In this document: positions 45,011 through 58,221 of the stretch, piece after piece | Position numbering within the stretch: the stretch's first letter is position 1 | How the letters are laid out: each line of letters opens with the position of its first letter | Origin: Solen grandis | Taxonomy: Eukaryota; Mollusca; Bivalvia; Adapedonta; Solenidae | Direction of reading: 5' to 3' | Length of the DNA: 64,000 nucleotides | Assembly: GCA_021229015.1 (NCBI GenBank) | Contig: CM037781.1 | Coordinates: forward strand, 38,795,897 to 38,859,896 | Notes under the pieces: generated by a model | Told to the model about the DNA's origin: nothing | The model's database searches: none | Seen by the model: the letters and a program-made list of their open reading frames with translations, nothing else | Program-made: the position numbers and the translations under genes

Positions 45011-45599
45011 TAATTTTTTTATCATGCTGATATAGAGTAAACGATGCTAGTCTTTCCTAGCATTGTGTTTCATTATATATAATAATATGGTCATTTGTTA
45101 TTTTATTATGCCTTTCAAAACTGATTTGATAGTCGAATGAATTGCGAATTCACAAATAATTATTTTATCTTGCTGAAATTAAATTTACACTGTGCTTTCG
45201 CATACTCTGGTGCGATTTTGACATTACATGATGTGCAAACGTCATTATACGATGATCGGTGGTTCCCGGCTCTGAGTACCTGTTGAGGAATAGTTAGACC
45301 GGGGACCACGCGCAGGCCCCTTCTGTTGCTCCACGCGTTATTAAGACGGAGCCAAAAACCAAAAGGAACATTCATATTTTTTGTCACTGCCTAATAATAT
45401 TTCATTTGTATCTCACGTTTCTTTTTTTTCTCTCTCTCTCTATCTTTTAACGATTAACAGTGATAAGACGCCATGTAGTAACCGATGTGATCCTGGTTTG
45501 TCAGAGATAATGCCCCTAGGAATGTTTATTAAAAGCAAGAAATTTTCTGTTATAAGGGGCATCTTTGCGATTTTGATCATGTTTGTTTTGGTTTAAAAT

Positions 45600-46110
45600 C
45601 TAATCGATAGTATTTTGGTAATTTTGGGACATTTGTCTACATGATACAGATATAGTGCTGTCTCGTAGCATAGAAGATATGTAGTATGATACCATACCCA
45701 GTCACATTCCTTCTTTTTTTAATTGTAATGGCTAGCAATCATTTTCTGAATAATATGGTCATATTTTAAACCTTTCTTTGCTGAAGAGATAACAAAGGAA
45801 GAGACAGTAGTTGGATACAAGGGAGTCCGATTGCGATACCCTAGCTCTTTGTGAATAGACCCCTTGGTTCCTTTACGTGCCAGGTGTATAGCACCGATAC
45901 ACGGGAGACAAGTTCCTGGGTAGAACCAGTACTGATCGAGTACCCTGACTTCCCATAGCAACCCATTTCTGCCGATTGCCATTCATTGGTTCACCGGGTA
46001 CAAACTTTATACGTCTTTGGTTTGATGCGGTCACCGGAGGAAGTGCACACAGCTTAGTAGATATGTGGCATGATTCCATACCTAGTCACATTTTCATGAC
46101 AACGGACAAC
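45600..46110 (-). mobile_element. SINE type B, rearranged
   Basis: The complement carries the type B phrase twice: gttccaggaatagttgtccg ... catgccacatatctac near 46060-46110, and atgtgactgggtatggtatc ... gacagcactatatctgt near 45630-45715. Between them is text including ctggcacgtaaaggaacc. The open frames at 45719-46254 lie within it and are not genes. Confidence 0.6.
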
Positions 46111-46124
46111 TATTCCTGGAACTA

Positions 46125-47565
46125 CCCTTATACATGTAATTATGCTAAGCGATATGTAAGGGAGCAATACCTATATTATTTTTACGACGTTGGTATTGTT
46201 GTTAATACACGCTACTTAAAACAAATTAATAATATGCGTGTTTATGCATTTTAAAATATTATATCGTATTTCAGCTGGAATTTTGTCTCAACCTTCAATT
46301 TTGGTATCCTTGTATCCAGCCAAGTCAATCATTAAATGATCCATATCGTTCGATAGAAGCGCTAATGATACGTTAGTACTAAGTGTGTTTGCTTGCTTGT
46401 TTGTTTGCTTGTTTGGTTTTTGGTTTGGTTTTTGTTTTTAATTACGCATCGTGTATATTGAAATGCACAAAGCGTTTTATAAATATGTATCTTTCTTCAA
46501 ACAGGCAATAAACTATAATTATAATAGTAATAATAATTATAATAATAATAATAAACATTCTGTTGATATTAGACACCTCAAATCGCAAAGACACAATCCA
46601 TAATGGTATATGGGTAGTTTGTAATGAAAAAATACATGGACAAAACATTTTAGCAATCAAACATCATATATAAGGAATAAATATCATAAAACGATGTTTG
46701 AACATCAAATGAAAGTATTTGAACATCATATAACAGTATTTGAACATCATATAACGGATGTTTGAACATCATATAATAGTATTTGAACATCATATAACGG
46801 TATTTGAACACCATATAACGAATGGGAAAAATTTAACCAAGTGATATGTACATAATATTCGATATCGAACACCATGTAACGTGATATGTACATAATATTT
46901 CGATATCTGAACACCATGTAACGTGATATGTACATAATATTTCGATATCTGAACACCATGTAACGTGATATGTACATAATATTTCGATATCTGAACATCA
47001 TATAACAGTATTTGAACATCATATAACGAATGAGAGCATCATATAACGTGATATGTACATAATATTTCGATATCTGAACACCATGTTACGTGATATGTAC
47101 GTAATATTTCGATATCTGAACACCATGTAACGTGATATGTACATAATATTTCGATATCTGATCACCATGTAACGTGATATGTACATAATATTTCGATATC
47201 TGAACACCATGTAACGTGATATGTACATAATATTTCGATATCTGAACACCATGTTACGTGATATGTACATAATATTTCGATATCTGAACACCATGTAACG
47301 TGATATGTACATAATATTTCGATATCTGAACACCATGTAACGTGATATTTACATAATATTTCGATATCTGAACACCATGTTACGACACAGAAGCATCATA
47401 TAACGACTTTCTGACAGCATAGAGAGACAAACGAACAATGCATGACAAGTTGGCATGGTGTAATAAAAAATAACACCATATTGTATTTTGTTTTCATCAT
47501 AGCATGTCAAATACACATTGTTAAATGTGTTTGTCTATGTTAAGGCAGTTATGGCGTTCCATAGT
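46125..47565 (-). repeat. Dispersed repeat, inverted copy of 21715-22375
   Basis: See 21715-22375. The extra length is largely the tandem array inside it. The type B SINE at its low-coordinate end is shared with the other copy, so the SINE was probably present before the two copies separated. Confidence 0.78.
46690..47400. repeat. 20-bp and 42-bp arrays
   Basis: Bases 46690-46830 carry loose units of tatttgaacatcatataac. Bases 46840-47385 carry about twelve units of gtgatatgtacataatattt plus cgatatctgaacaccatgta and ac, with very little divergence. Periodic minus-strand frames (46747-47022, 47019-47336; MVFRYRNIMYISRY) result from the 42-base unit and are not genes. Confidence 0.92.
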
Positions 47566-47854
47566 CGCGACTTTTGCGAGTGATAAAAATTAACGATCGC
47601 ACAAGTCGCAACGGGTTCGCTATGGGTGTAAACTAACTGAGTTATGTACGAAACACCCTTTTAACGTGTGCTCCCTTCCATGAAACCGTAATTGATGGGT
47701 CTGGGATGTGCCTTGAATCTCAATCCGTCCAGTAGCAGCATTGGGCTTCGTTATCCTTTTAAAACAATGACCTGTCCTGCTATGGAGCGGTATAGTACAG
47801 GTCACAGTAAAAACATAAAGAAATAATAAACAAGTAACTGGTGTTGCACACAAC

Positions 47855-48015
47855 ATATGAGTACCCTACCGGTGAGATGCATAATTTTTCCGTTACCATA
47901 GCAACCAGAAATTTGGTCCGAAAAAAAATCAAAGTGACGTGCAGAATCTCCATACTGCCATCTATTCATAAACGATCCAGATTTCCGGGCGTACGGACGA
48001 ACGGACGGACGGACG

Positions 48016-48066
<51 letters not shown>

Positions 48067-48140
48067 GGACGTACGGACGGACAGACAGACGGAGGGTAAA
48101 CCTATAGTCCCCACCGGTGTAAACACCGGTAGGGGACTAC
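47855..48140. repeat. Dispersed repeat with GGAC/AGAC microsatellite and end hairpin
   Basis: It starts near taccctaccggtgagatgca, includes a (ggac)n(agac)n run at 47999-48090, and ends in a hairpin gtccccaccggtgt-aa-acaccggtaggggac (48108-48138). The frame at 47841-48107 crosses the microsatellite and is not a gene. Confidence 0.75.
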
Positions 48141-49188
48141 AAAGTTATTTATAAATGTGTCTATACTTTTACAACTACAACAATGCAAATAACCAATACG
48201 TGTACAAACACAGTCAACCTAGTTTGTGTACGGGTGCAATATGCAGCTGATGCTTAAAGCGTATGTAGGTCATATTATATATATATATATATATTATTGA
48301 ACAAAAGACATACAATCCATGAGTTCACATGTATAAAATGATTTATGAAATAGCTAGACAATTCCGGTGATAACATAACACGTATACAAGGAAAACACAG
48401 ACATACACGCACACTTTCACACAATGTTACATACATGATATTTAAAGAATATTTGTCATCATTATATATGTGTAAACTGATTTTAAATTTATATAAGTTA
48501 AATACATACAGATTTTCATTCAGAAAAAGAACAGAAAAGAGAAGGGAAAAATACATTGTTATACATATGCTTAACATATAGCTTTGGGAGAATAAAAGAC
48601 CTTACTATGAACGGTAAATACATTTCATCTCTCAATTTGAAACTTTTGTAAATAAGAATAGATAGTTTTCTTAAAATTAAAGAGTTATTATATGCAACGT
48701 GTGTTTTCTAAAATATGAAAAGATCCGAACTCTGAAGCCATTTTCTCCAATGGCGTCTTCATAGTGTCACGTCTGAATGTGCAGGGATATATTAACTAGT
48801 TATATCTCAATATTTCACATTCTAAATGATACAAAATTCTGATTTTTATCATAAATTTTATATGTAAGAAGATAATATATCGATGGAGTGATACATAACA
48901 GATGCATATTTATTAAAACTTAAAATGCAAGACTCATTAAAATACCGGTTGTACACACGCATGACATATCGTTCACATACAAGCAATGATAGTATAGCGA
49001 TACGTAGATTCTTTTATAGCTATTTTGACAGCGTACAAACTGCGAACTAGTGTATGAAATCTATTATTAGCGTACACGGTTTTAACTTTAATCCTATCTT
49101 CAAAATACTATCACGTGTATAAAAGCTTTATCGAAACACGATTATATTCGTTTTACATATTTTGAGGTAATCAACAAATTCCACAATA

Positions 49189-50613
49189 CGGAAGCGTATT
49201 AGTGCCACATTGACACTTATTATTTTTTTATTTTTGACACTTTGATCTGTAAAATTTACAGTTTAAACGGTAAAATTCACACTCACACTTTTTTCTGTAA
49301 ATTTTACAGTTTAAACTGTAAATTTTACACTTTAATCTGTAAAATTCACACTTTTTTTCTGTAAAATTTACACATTAATCTGTAAATTTTACAGATAAAC
49401 CTGTAAAATTCACACTTTTTCTGTAAAATTTACACATTAATCTGTAAAATTCACACTTTTTTCTTGTAGGTTTGTATTGTATGTATATATTGTAGGTATA
49501 TGGTGTAGGTATATATTGTAGGTATAAATAATACGTATATGTTTAGTTATATATTGTAGGTATAAATAATACGTATATGTTTAGTTATATATTGTAGGTA
49601 TATATAATACGTATATGTTTAGTTATATATTGTAGGTATATATAATACGTATATGTTTAGTTATATATTGTAGGTATAAATAATACGTATATGTTTAGTT
49701 ATATATTGTAGGTATATATAATACATATATGTTTAGTTATATATTGTAGGTATATGTTGTAGGTATATATAATACGTATATGTTTAGTTATATATTGTAG
49801 GTATAAATAATACGTATATGTTTAGTTATATATTGTAGGTATATGTTGTAGGTATATATTGTAGGTATAAATAATACGTATATGTTTAGTTATATATTGT
49901 AGGTATATATAATACATATATGTTTAGTTATATATTGTAGGTATAAATAATACATATATGTTTAGTTATATTGTAGGTATATCTAATACATATATGTTTA
50001 GTTATATATTGTAGGTATAAATAATACGTATATGTTTAGTTATATTGTAGGTATATATAATACATATATGTTTAGTTATATATTGTAGGTATATGTTGTA
50101 GGTATATAGTGTGGGTATATGTTGTAGGTATATATTGTATGCACCGGTACCCACTTAAGATAACCGCAAAAAAGTTATTTTGAGGATGCCCTTGTCATAA
50201 AACAACACCACTGGCAGAACTGAGCAAACGGTCTTTTATCACAGAAAGAAAGAAATAAAGAAAGCTCTAGTTGTGCTATTTTTATTTTTTCTGTCGTATC
50301 GATAACAACCTTTTCGGCACGACGGTCATGCCGATAAGGCTACTTATCCGCACAACCGTCGTGCCGATAGATTAAACTGTAAAACGTACAGAAAAAAGTG
50401 TGCATTTTATAGATTAAAATGTAAAAATCTACAGTTTAAACTGTGAAATTTACAGAAAAAAGTGTTGTTTTTTTTTTTTGTGAATTTTACAGTTTAATCT
50501 GTAAAATTTATAGATTAAACTGTAAAATTTACAGAAAAAAGTGTAAAATTTACATATTAAAGTGTCGAAATTAAAAAAATAATAGGTGTAAATGTGGCAC
50601 TAATACGCTACCG
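49189..50613. mobile_element. 1.4-kb inverted-repeat transposon carrying a minisatellite
   Basis: The left end cggaagcgtattagtgccac matches the complement of the right end, cggtagcgtattagtgccac. The match continues for at least 70 bases (attatttttttat, gacactttgat/aatat, gtaaa). TA stands on both outer sides (49187-49188 and 50614-50615), as in Tc1/mariner-like insertions. Inside each end are runs of tgtaaaatttacagtttaaa. The centre holds a 38-bp array (49480-50150) and a GC-rich hairpin ggcacgacgg...ccgtcgtgcc near 50316-50368. No transposase frame is present, so it is a non-autonomous element. Confidence 0.8.
49480..50150. repeat. 38-bp minisatellite inside the transposon
   Basis: Units of tatattgtaggtataaataa plus tacgtatatgtttagtta repeat about fifteen times, with some 10-12 base partial units (ggtatatgttgta) between. 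Confidence 0.92.
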
Positions 50614-50766
50614 TACCACAACTTTTAAACGGTAAGTTTATTTTCTTGTTAAAGTTGCAGGACGTCACACAGGGAATTATAATTAAACGGCTCTTCAGTT
50701 ACTCATTGTATACGTTATATGTAGAATGAACTTTACTCCATAGGGACCTTTTGCTTCTATATGTTT

Positions 50767-51004
50767 ACCCTTTCCCTCTTAGAGGACACCATGAAAAGAC
50801 CTATGCGAACAACATAAAACCAGATCAGCCTGCGAGTAACTCGCAGGCTGATCAGGTTTTATGCTGTTCGCTGCTCCTCAGTGGTCTGGAAAAGAGGACT
50901 TTATAATTAAATTTGGTATGGTTTAACTGTGGTTTTCTGCAGATCAGGCTTTATGTGGTACCTATTGAGTGCGTCAAAATGAGTCTTATATGAGGGAAAG
51001 GGTT
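50767..51004. mobile_element. Palindromic MITE, copy 2
   Basis: Same element as 23804-24032. The hairpin at 50805-50871 has the same arms. The right end atgagggaaagggt is intact; the left end is accctttccctctt. TTA is present on both sides if the element is taken to start at CCC. Confidence 0.85.
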
Positions 51005-51879
51005 AAAAGAAAATCTTACGGTACACATAAATACATTATGAAAATGCGCTTGGGTCTTATTTTCATGTGTATTTTGAATGTTTTATTTCGAGTATCGATG
51101 GTATTGAAAGATTTATTTGACGTTAAGATATTGAAAATTTGTCTTTAATTGATTTACGATAAAGTGTGTATTTCCATCTCATGACTGGATGGGAATGTTG
51201 GACCAACTCCACTTTTTCTTTTCCGTATGGTAAAACAGAGAGAACTGTATCACTTTTCGCCCTATCCACGCGATTTCATTCTAAACTATTTGCTCGATTG
51301 ATATATATTATGCCGTTATCCGAAACACATAAATATACACCATATTTTTTATGATGTAACTTGAAAATTTTGCATCTTAAATTACGACATTCTTGCTATT
51401 TTACATGTGCACATGTTCTTATAAAATATTTATGCTATAGAGCGAACAAACATTTTTTTTTAATTCCGAATTTGCAGCTCTTGTGATGTCAAATTAATAC
51501 CAAAAAATATGAGGTGTGAAATTGATGATATTATCCGAAGGATAACTATTTCACAAATTTGATGGAAAATGAAAGATAATAGTAAAGTTGGGGAGGAGAA
51601 AACTGAGGAGGAAAAAAAAACATCACAAAGACAAAAAAAAAAAAAAGATTCGAAAGGTTCTTAGGTTTTTAAATTTGGAAAGTGGGTTGTAAAGATGTTA
51701 GCAACGACGTCGCATACATCTAGATGATAAAAAATAGTAGGTTTTGTTAATTTGTTTTGTCAAAGGGAGATAAACGTATATACAGGTGTACTTAAATCAA
51801 ACAGTTATCTCGTATATGTACTTAAACACGAGTGTGTAATAATGAGCACTCGAAAAAAACAAAAAAACAAAAAAAAAAA

Positions 51880-51990
51880 CACGTGTCCGAATGGGCGACC
51901 AAAGGGACATTTAAAAACGACGTCGGGCCCAACCTGGGATCGAACATTGGTTGTATTCGTAAACAACCAGTGAAACACTGTTAAAGTTGC
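51880..51990. mobile_element. Possible SINE fragment
   Basis: It follows an A-rich run. The phrase cccaacctgggatcgaacat resembles a B-box complement. Too short and decayed to assign. Confidence 0.3.
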
Positions 51991-52985
51991 AAAGATCAAT
52001 TTAGTTCACAGATCTTCAAATAAATAACAAAGAAAGGAAAATATATATCCATTTTCCGTAAAGCGTATTCAATCATATGCTTATCCAAAAATCTATTATG
52101 TTTAATAGCTCTTTGGCTTACCGTTAAACGCAGAACGAAATATTCTATAATGCAAATTTATAAAGAAACCCCCATTCAGAGAAACTATTTAAATGGAGAA
52201 ATATCTGAGATTATTCGTTAGGATAACGCCCTCTTTAGAATCTTTTCAAGACTAAACAACATGCTCTTGCTGATCATGAATACTTCGGATGGTAGGAGTT
52301 TAAAACAAATTTAGCGCAAACAAAACTATGTTTGACTAAACGCTTCAGCACATCGAAACAATGAGGATTCACCCCACTCCCTCTTTTGCACTAGTTTTAA
52401 CTCATTTTGATCTTTATATTAATCTAATTTTACTAAATATTTTGGTTTCCTATGTATCCATGTCTGGATAAACATAATCATATATGACTATTTACCTCAT
52501 AATTCCATGTACAAATATTTTACTTGATGTATACTTATTTATGAGCGTATTTGAAACAATGGATTTTTGTGGGAAATCTGACCTTCTATATTGTATGAAC
52601 ACTAGATGAAACACTGTTCAGAGAGTTCCTTTCTGATCAGGGTTTATATTTGCACACGTCATAATCTCTATGATGTTGTTTTTTGTTGTTTTTATCCGAT
52701 CATTTGCGAGAATTTTGTATTAGTATGATACGATTAATGTCTAAGCTATTGATAAATAAAACTTATATTTCCTCTAATAAATATGTTTAGAGCGGGATCG
52801 AGGAGTACATAACGTATATAGTACATAACGTAGACTTTTCAGCATTAATTACTGGATTTTATTATAAGGAGTTGACATTGTGAGGCAATTAACTCTCTAA
52901 ATAATTCAATTGCATATGGTTCCGAAGTAAATTGAAATTACACCACTATGGGATATGTCTCTCATTTTCATAATTAAGCATGAGT

Positions 52986-52987
<2 letters not shown>

Positions 52988-53050
<63 letters not shown>
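52988..53050. repeat. (TA)n microsatellite
   Basis: About 30 uninterrupted TA units. Confidence 0.97.
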
Positions 53051-53051
<1 letters not shown>

Positions 53052-53799
53052 CGAATGCTTGTTTGTTTGATGTTTTAATCCAACGGAAAACAAACCAGAC
53101 ACACTCCCTAGTTTAAATAGTCTTTTTATATATCTTGCTTATCAGTCTAAAGCATTTTTCTGACAACTGGTCGTGTGTATGAACTATGGGAGCTGGTTTA
53201 GGTTTGGCTTTTAAGTGTTCGAACTCTAAAAATACATCTACGGTATCAATACTTCTAAAATAGTGTCATTTAGTGTCTTCACAGGTATGTTAATTAAAAT
53301 CATTTAATGATTTGCTTTTCACAAGATCTCCGGGTCAGGGCATTTAGTGTAATTCATTCTTTTGAATTTAAAGCGGACGGGTTTTTAAAATGGCCGTTAC
53401 TTTTTCAGTAACGAAATTTTGTGTATCCCTTTACCTAGTAATTATTCTGTCGACGCTCATTTGGTCTGTAGAAAAAGTACACCATACGAGGTTTTAAGAG
53501 CCACTACAATCGTTGTTATTAAATTACTCAAGTGGTCGGCCTGACATGACTTAGAAAAGGAACACTCCAAAGCTATATTTTATGGTAAACTTAATCAATT
53601 AAATGTTTTTTTATTTTTTTTATTTTTACATAACTATCACCACTCACTTAACGTAAAAGAGAATTTACATGTGCAAGATTTCATAATAACTAAAGCCACA
53701 TTAAAGAAAATGTAGTGATGCTGGTGACACGGTCAATACAATAAAAAGGAACTCCTTTTTCTGGAATCCTAGTATCTAGCCGGTCTATGTAAAGCTCAG

Positions 53800-54815
53800 T
53801 CCCTATTTTTAATGACCCTGGCCATGTACTTATCATGTTGGCACTATTTTGTCCGCCCCTATTTTTAATGACTCTGGCCATGCACCTTAACATGTTAGCA
53901 CTATTTTGTCCGCCCCTATTTTTAATAACCTTGGCCATGAACCTTATCATGTTGGCACTATTTTGTCCGCCCCTATTTTTAATGACTCTGGCCATGCACC
54001 TTAACATGTTAACACTATTTTGTCCGCCCCTATTTTTAATGACCCTGGCCATGAACCTTATCATGTTGGCACTATTTTGTCCGCCCCTATTTTTAATAAC
54101 CCTGGCCATGCACCTTATCATGTTGGCACTATTTTGTCCGCCCCTATTTTTAATGACCCTGGCCATGCACTTATCATGTTGGCACTATTTTGTCCGCCCC
54201 TATTTTTAATGACCCTGGCAATGCACTTATCATGTTGGCACTATTTTGCCCGCCCCTATTTTTAATGACCCTGGCCATGAACCTTATCATGTTGGCACTA
54301 TTTTGTCCGCCCCTATTTTTAATGTCCCTGGCCAATGCACTTATCATGTTGGCACTATTTTGCCCGCCCCTATTTTTAATGACCCTGGCAATGCACTTAT
54401 CATGTTGGCACTATTTTGCCCGCCCCTATTTTTAATGACCCTGGCCATGCACTTATCATGTTGGCACTATTTTGTCCGCCCCTATTTTTAATGACCCTGG
54501 CCATGCACTTATCATGTTGGCACTATTTTGCCCGCCCCTATTTTTAATGACCCTGGCCATGCACTTATCATGTTGGCACTATTTTGTCCGCCCCTATTTT
54601 TAATGACCCTGGCAATGCACTTATCATGTTGGCACTATTTTGTCGGCCCTATTTTTAATGACCCTGGCCATGCACCTTATCATGTTGGCACTATTTTGTC
54701 CGCCCCTATTTTTAATGACCCTGGTCATGCACTTATCACGATGGCACTATTTTGCCCGCCCCTATTTTTTAATGACCCTGGCCATGCACTTATCATGTTA
54801 GCACTATTTTGGGTT
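53800..54815. repeat. 56-bp minisatellite
   Basis: About eighteen copies of a unit such as tatttttaatgaccctggcc, atgcacttatcatgttggca, ctattttgtccgcccc. Some units are one base longer (caccttatc). These 56- and 57-base units make overlapping open frames on both strands (MLALFCPPLFLMTLAMH; MARVIKNRGGQNSANMIR) that are not genes. Confidence 0.94.
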
Positions 54816-55587
54816 CATTGGACACTTCATTAACAAATACGTTATCTGTTAACGTTGATGATTAATACATGTACATTGTTAGATTAAGAACATGCCGCGT
54901 GGATAAAATTTATAATAATGGACAGCGATAACATGAGCTAAATAGTTGCATTAATTTTCACCTTGTGTACTAAACGCTTAATTTGACGTTTATGTTACAC
55001 ACACTTGATGTATATATTTGTATATCGTTTGATAACCTTATGTTTGTTCATAATTATTTGAACTTACTAAATGTGTTGATTAGAGCACTTTTATATTTTG
55101 GTAATGTCCCAATTCGGAAAGACAGCTGCAAATAGGATTTTTTTCCATTTCGTTTTTCTGCAATTTACGATGCTTCTGTTTTGTGTAAAGCTATGGTGCA
55201 CAGATAAGGTAATCTTGTTTTCGTTTTTATTGAGATGAATTTATACTATAGACGTCATATTTCATCTTTCTCTGTAGGCTCTGTAGGCAAATTTCTATCA
55301 TGGATAAATAACACCTTTCATGTTAAATTCGCTATTACATATGAATTCTACAATAAGTGACTAACGTTTATGTTTAAGTTGCATGCATTTTTTCCTTCAT
55401 TGTTTGTTTATCTGTTTATTATATGTATTATTCTCTATCCATGCCATGTATGATATCTCCTTCTTGGAAGAAATAAAAGTATATATACATATACATGTAC
55501 GACATGATGCACTATATCAAGTTAAACTGACTAAAATTGGTCGGTAGGGTGCCATGCCAAACAAACAATTTCAATAAAGATTGTGCG

Positions 55588-55609
55588 GGGGGGGGGGGGG
55601 GGGGGGGGG
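55588..55609. repeat. Poly-G tract
   Basis: More than twenty G in a row, broken only at its edges. Length is prone to sequencing error. Confidence 0.9.
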
Positions 55610-56035
55610 TGGTATTAAAATAGTGAAAAAGCAAAATCCTTTTGTTAGTATATTTGTAATTCATAACTTCGAGTTATTTTCTATATCAAATAAACAATTA
55701 TAGAGTACGTAGTTTTCAATAGTTTTCAAGAGAAACATTTCGATAAGCGTGTCATTTGCGAACATTTCGTGTTTCTTCAATGGGACTTAGAGGTGTCATT
55801 TTAAGCATGAAATAATGACTCCAGCAAATATAATTGTAAACGAAACAGTATATGTCTGTGGCAGAAATCAGCAGTGTTCAATATATAAGATAAATTTTCA
55901 GTTAATATAGCGATCACCCCTCGCATAATAGAGTACTCTATGCGTAAGTGACCGTGCATTATTATTTTGAAAGGCTCCGTTCGGGGAAATCGTTTTGATA
56001 TATAAAATTATAAAATAACGGCATCCTCTTATACA

Positions 56036-56040
<5 letters not shown>

Positions 56041-56066
<26 letters not shown>
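56041..56066. repeat. (TG)n microsatellite
   Basis: Thirteen TG units. Confidence 0.95.
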
Positions 56067-57629
56067 ATACAGCTTGTGTTTACATATTTTTCTCTTTTTG
56101 ACAATAAAGAAATATTGTATTGTACTGATATTGTACATATAACCAGGGTCTCTTTAATACATATATATAGAGACCTTAATATAAAATTCTATGAAGATTT
56201 TTTCATTAGAGCGTAAAATGTAAAAAAATTATGGTTGTTTGATTCATACTTTTTGATTTGGTGTTTTCTACTGTTATTAAGAAAACAAGAATTCAATATA
56301 TGACGATAATCCTCTCCTAAAATTCTCGCATAAAGTGCATTTGCGTTTCTAAACCCTTATCCTAACTCAGGGACTCTATACATGTGCATATAGAATCCCT
56401 GCCCTAACCCGACCACTACCAATCCTACATCCTGCAAGCCTATTATTTCTAGTCCTAAATATAATCATATAATCATGCATTAAGATATTTCAGCCTATTT
56501 AATCAAATGTTCATTGCATATTTCTGTATTAATTTTGCTTTTATAACAATTTCATTTTGAAAATCAACGAGATGCACCCATTTGATCCTACCGACCTAAC
56601 CAGGGAACCAACTTACATCCGGTGGAGACCAGTGTGGCGAACATACTTTCGGCGAAAATATCTTAGGGCGAACGGACCACAATGACGATAACGATACAGA
56701 AGTCCGATGATTATACAACTGTCACGTGACCAATGTTTTGGGTCTTAGGTTCAGGTGTTAGTGGAGATATTCGCACTGACAGCTTAAATATGGTGAAAGT
56801 TCTCATAAAATTCTGTTGAATATAGTTTTCACAGACAGTTCAAAGAAAATCTAGGTGTCAGTTTGTCGGAATAAAGTATAAAATCTATCTTCACACAGTT
56901 TGACATTTGGCGCACTGACACGTCACTGCAGAACCCCATGAACCATCAACATTCAGCAGTCCCAAATCACAATGACAGTTTGGTTAAAGGTAAACAATTC
57001 TTATTAACTTACATAGTAATTGCCTTTCGTTGAGTAAACCCAACTACTGGGATCTACAACGTACCAATTCTGAATCTGACTACCATAACTCTGCACACTT
57101 CGGATTCAGAATATTCATTTCCATCTAGATACTAAGCAGTATCGCAAACAAGAAGTATCTGTGACTAGCTTATAATCAGTGGTCCACAGATTTAAAAGCA
57201 GACTTGATTTCAGGGCCCCTCCAGGTTGAAAAGGGGGGCCCTTGACAAAAAACACGGGGTTCTAGTCAAAGGCATCTGGCTCGTAAATCAGTTTTGACCT
57301 ATATTCATATACTATAGTGACATGGTAAACAGCTCCCTCAATCAGCTAAGTATGCCGACTATTTTCCATTGCTAATTGTTTCATTACACTTCAGTATTCA
57401 TCAAGGAGACCTATGTCAATCAAATGACATTATGTTCAGTATGTTATGAACATTTTGGTATACTAACCATAAATTAACCACAGAAAAAAAGTTATCATAG
57501 GTCTTTGCACATACCATACTTTGATTTGTATGATGGTTAAAAAATTAGAGAGATGCTGTTTTTTTTATATTTAAATATTAATCAAGCCTGACGTTCTCAC
57601 AGAATCTTCGGACAGAAAAGCATAATGTG

Positions 57630-58016
57630 CAGGGCCTTTTTTCCAATTTTGGGGAAAGCGCCCTAGCCCTTTTTATGGGGAAAATAGCAAGCCACTTGTT
57701 TACAACTTATTAAGGGATTTTTTTTTACCATATTCATAAATATAAGCATAAACTGATCTTGGCACAGCAAGACATACTAGAAACTAAATATAAAGACTAA
57801 TCAAATATTTTGTTTAAGAATCAATAGAGTTAAACAGAGTTAAATTAGCGTCATAATATTGTTCTCTAGGTTTCTCAATGATCAGCTACCTCCTTAATGG
57901 GGAATTTTATTTAAGAGTGGGGAATTTGAGGACTATTTTTGGGGGAAAAAGGTGGTTATTTGGCTTGGGGAAGCAGCCCTTTACCGGCTACAGTTAAGAA
58001 GCGTAAAAAGGCCCTG
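57630..58016. mobile_element. hAT-like MITE
   Basis: It starts CAGGGCCTTTTTT and ends AAAAAGGCCCTG, an inverted pair of the CAGGG type used by hAT elements. ATGTG stands immediately outside both ends; a full 8-base duplication is not clear. The interior of about 360 bases (ggggaaagcgccctagccct, gggggaaaaaggtggttat) has no coding capacity. A related fragment may lie at 57212-57262. Confidence 0.65.
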
Positions 58017-58221
58017 ATGTGTGTTACAGGTTTGTACTTGGTACATGTAACGAGAACATTACTACAAAGCATAAATGAGAAAGAACCTCGTACAAAAGAT
58101 CATTCATGATTCAGTTGTTTACACAAGACCTAATATTCATATATGCATATCTTTGTCAATTTTCTTACATTTTTCATACACATCTTGTATGTCTCTGTTA
58201 AAAATGGAGAGTACATAATCT

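Noticed and set aside
46747..47336. Two adjoining minus frames with RYRNIMYISRYM repeats
   Set aside because: Product of the 42-bp array. They break wherever a unit deviates.
47841..48107. Basic 88-residue frame with TDRQ repeats
   Set aside because: Translation of a GGAC/AGAC microsatellite in a dispersed repeat.
53690..54833. Frames with GGQNSANMIR (minus) and LALFCPPLFL (plus) repeats
   Set aside because: Product of the 56-bp array, with frame changes at unit length differences.
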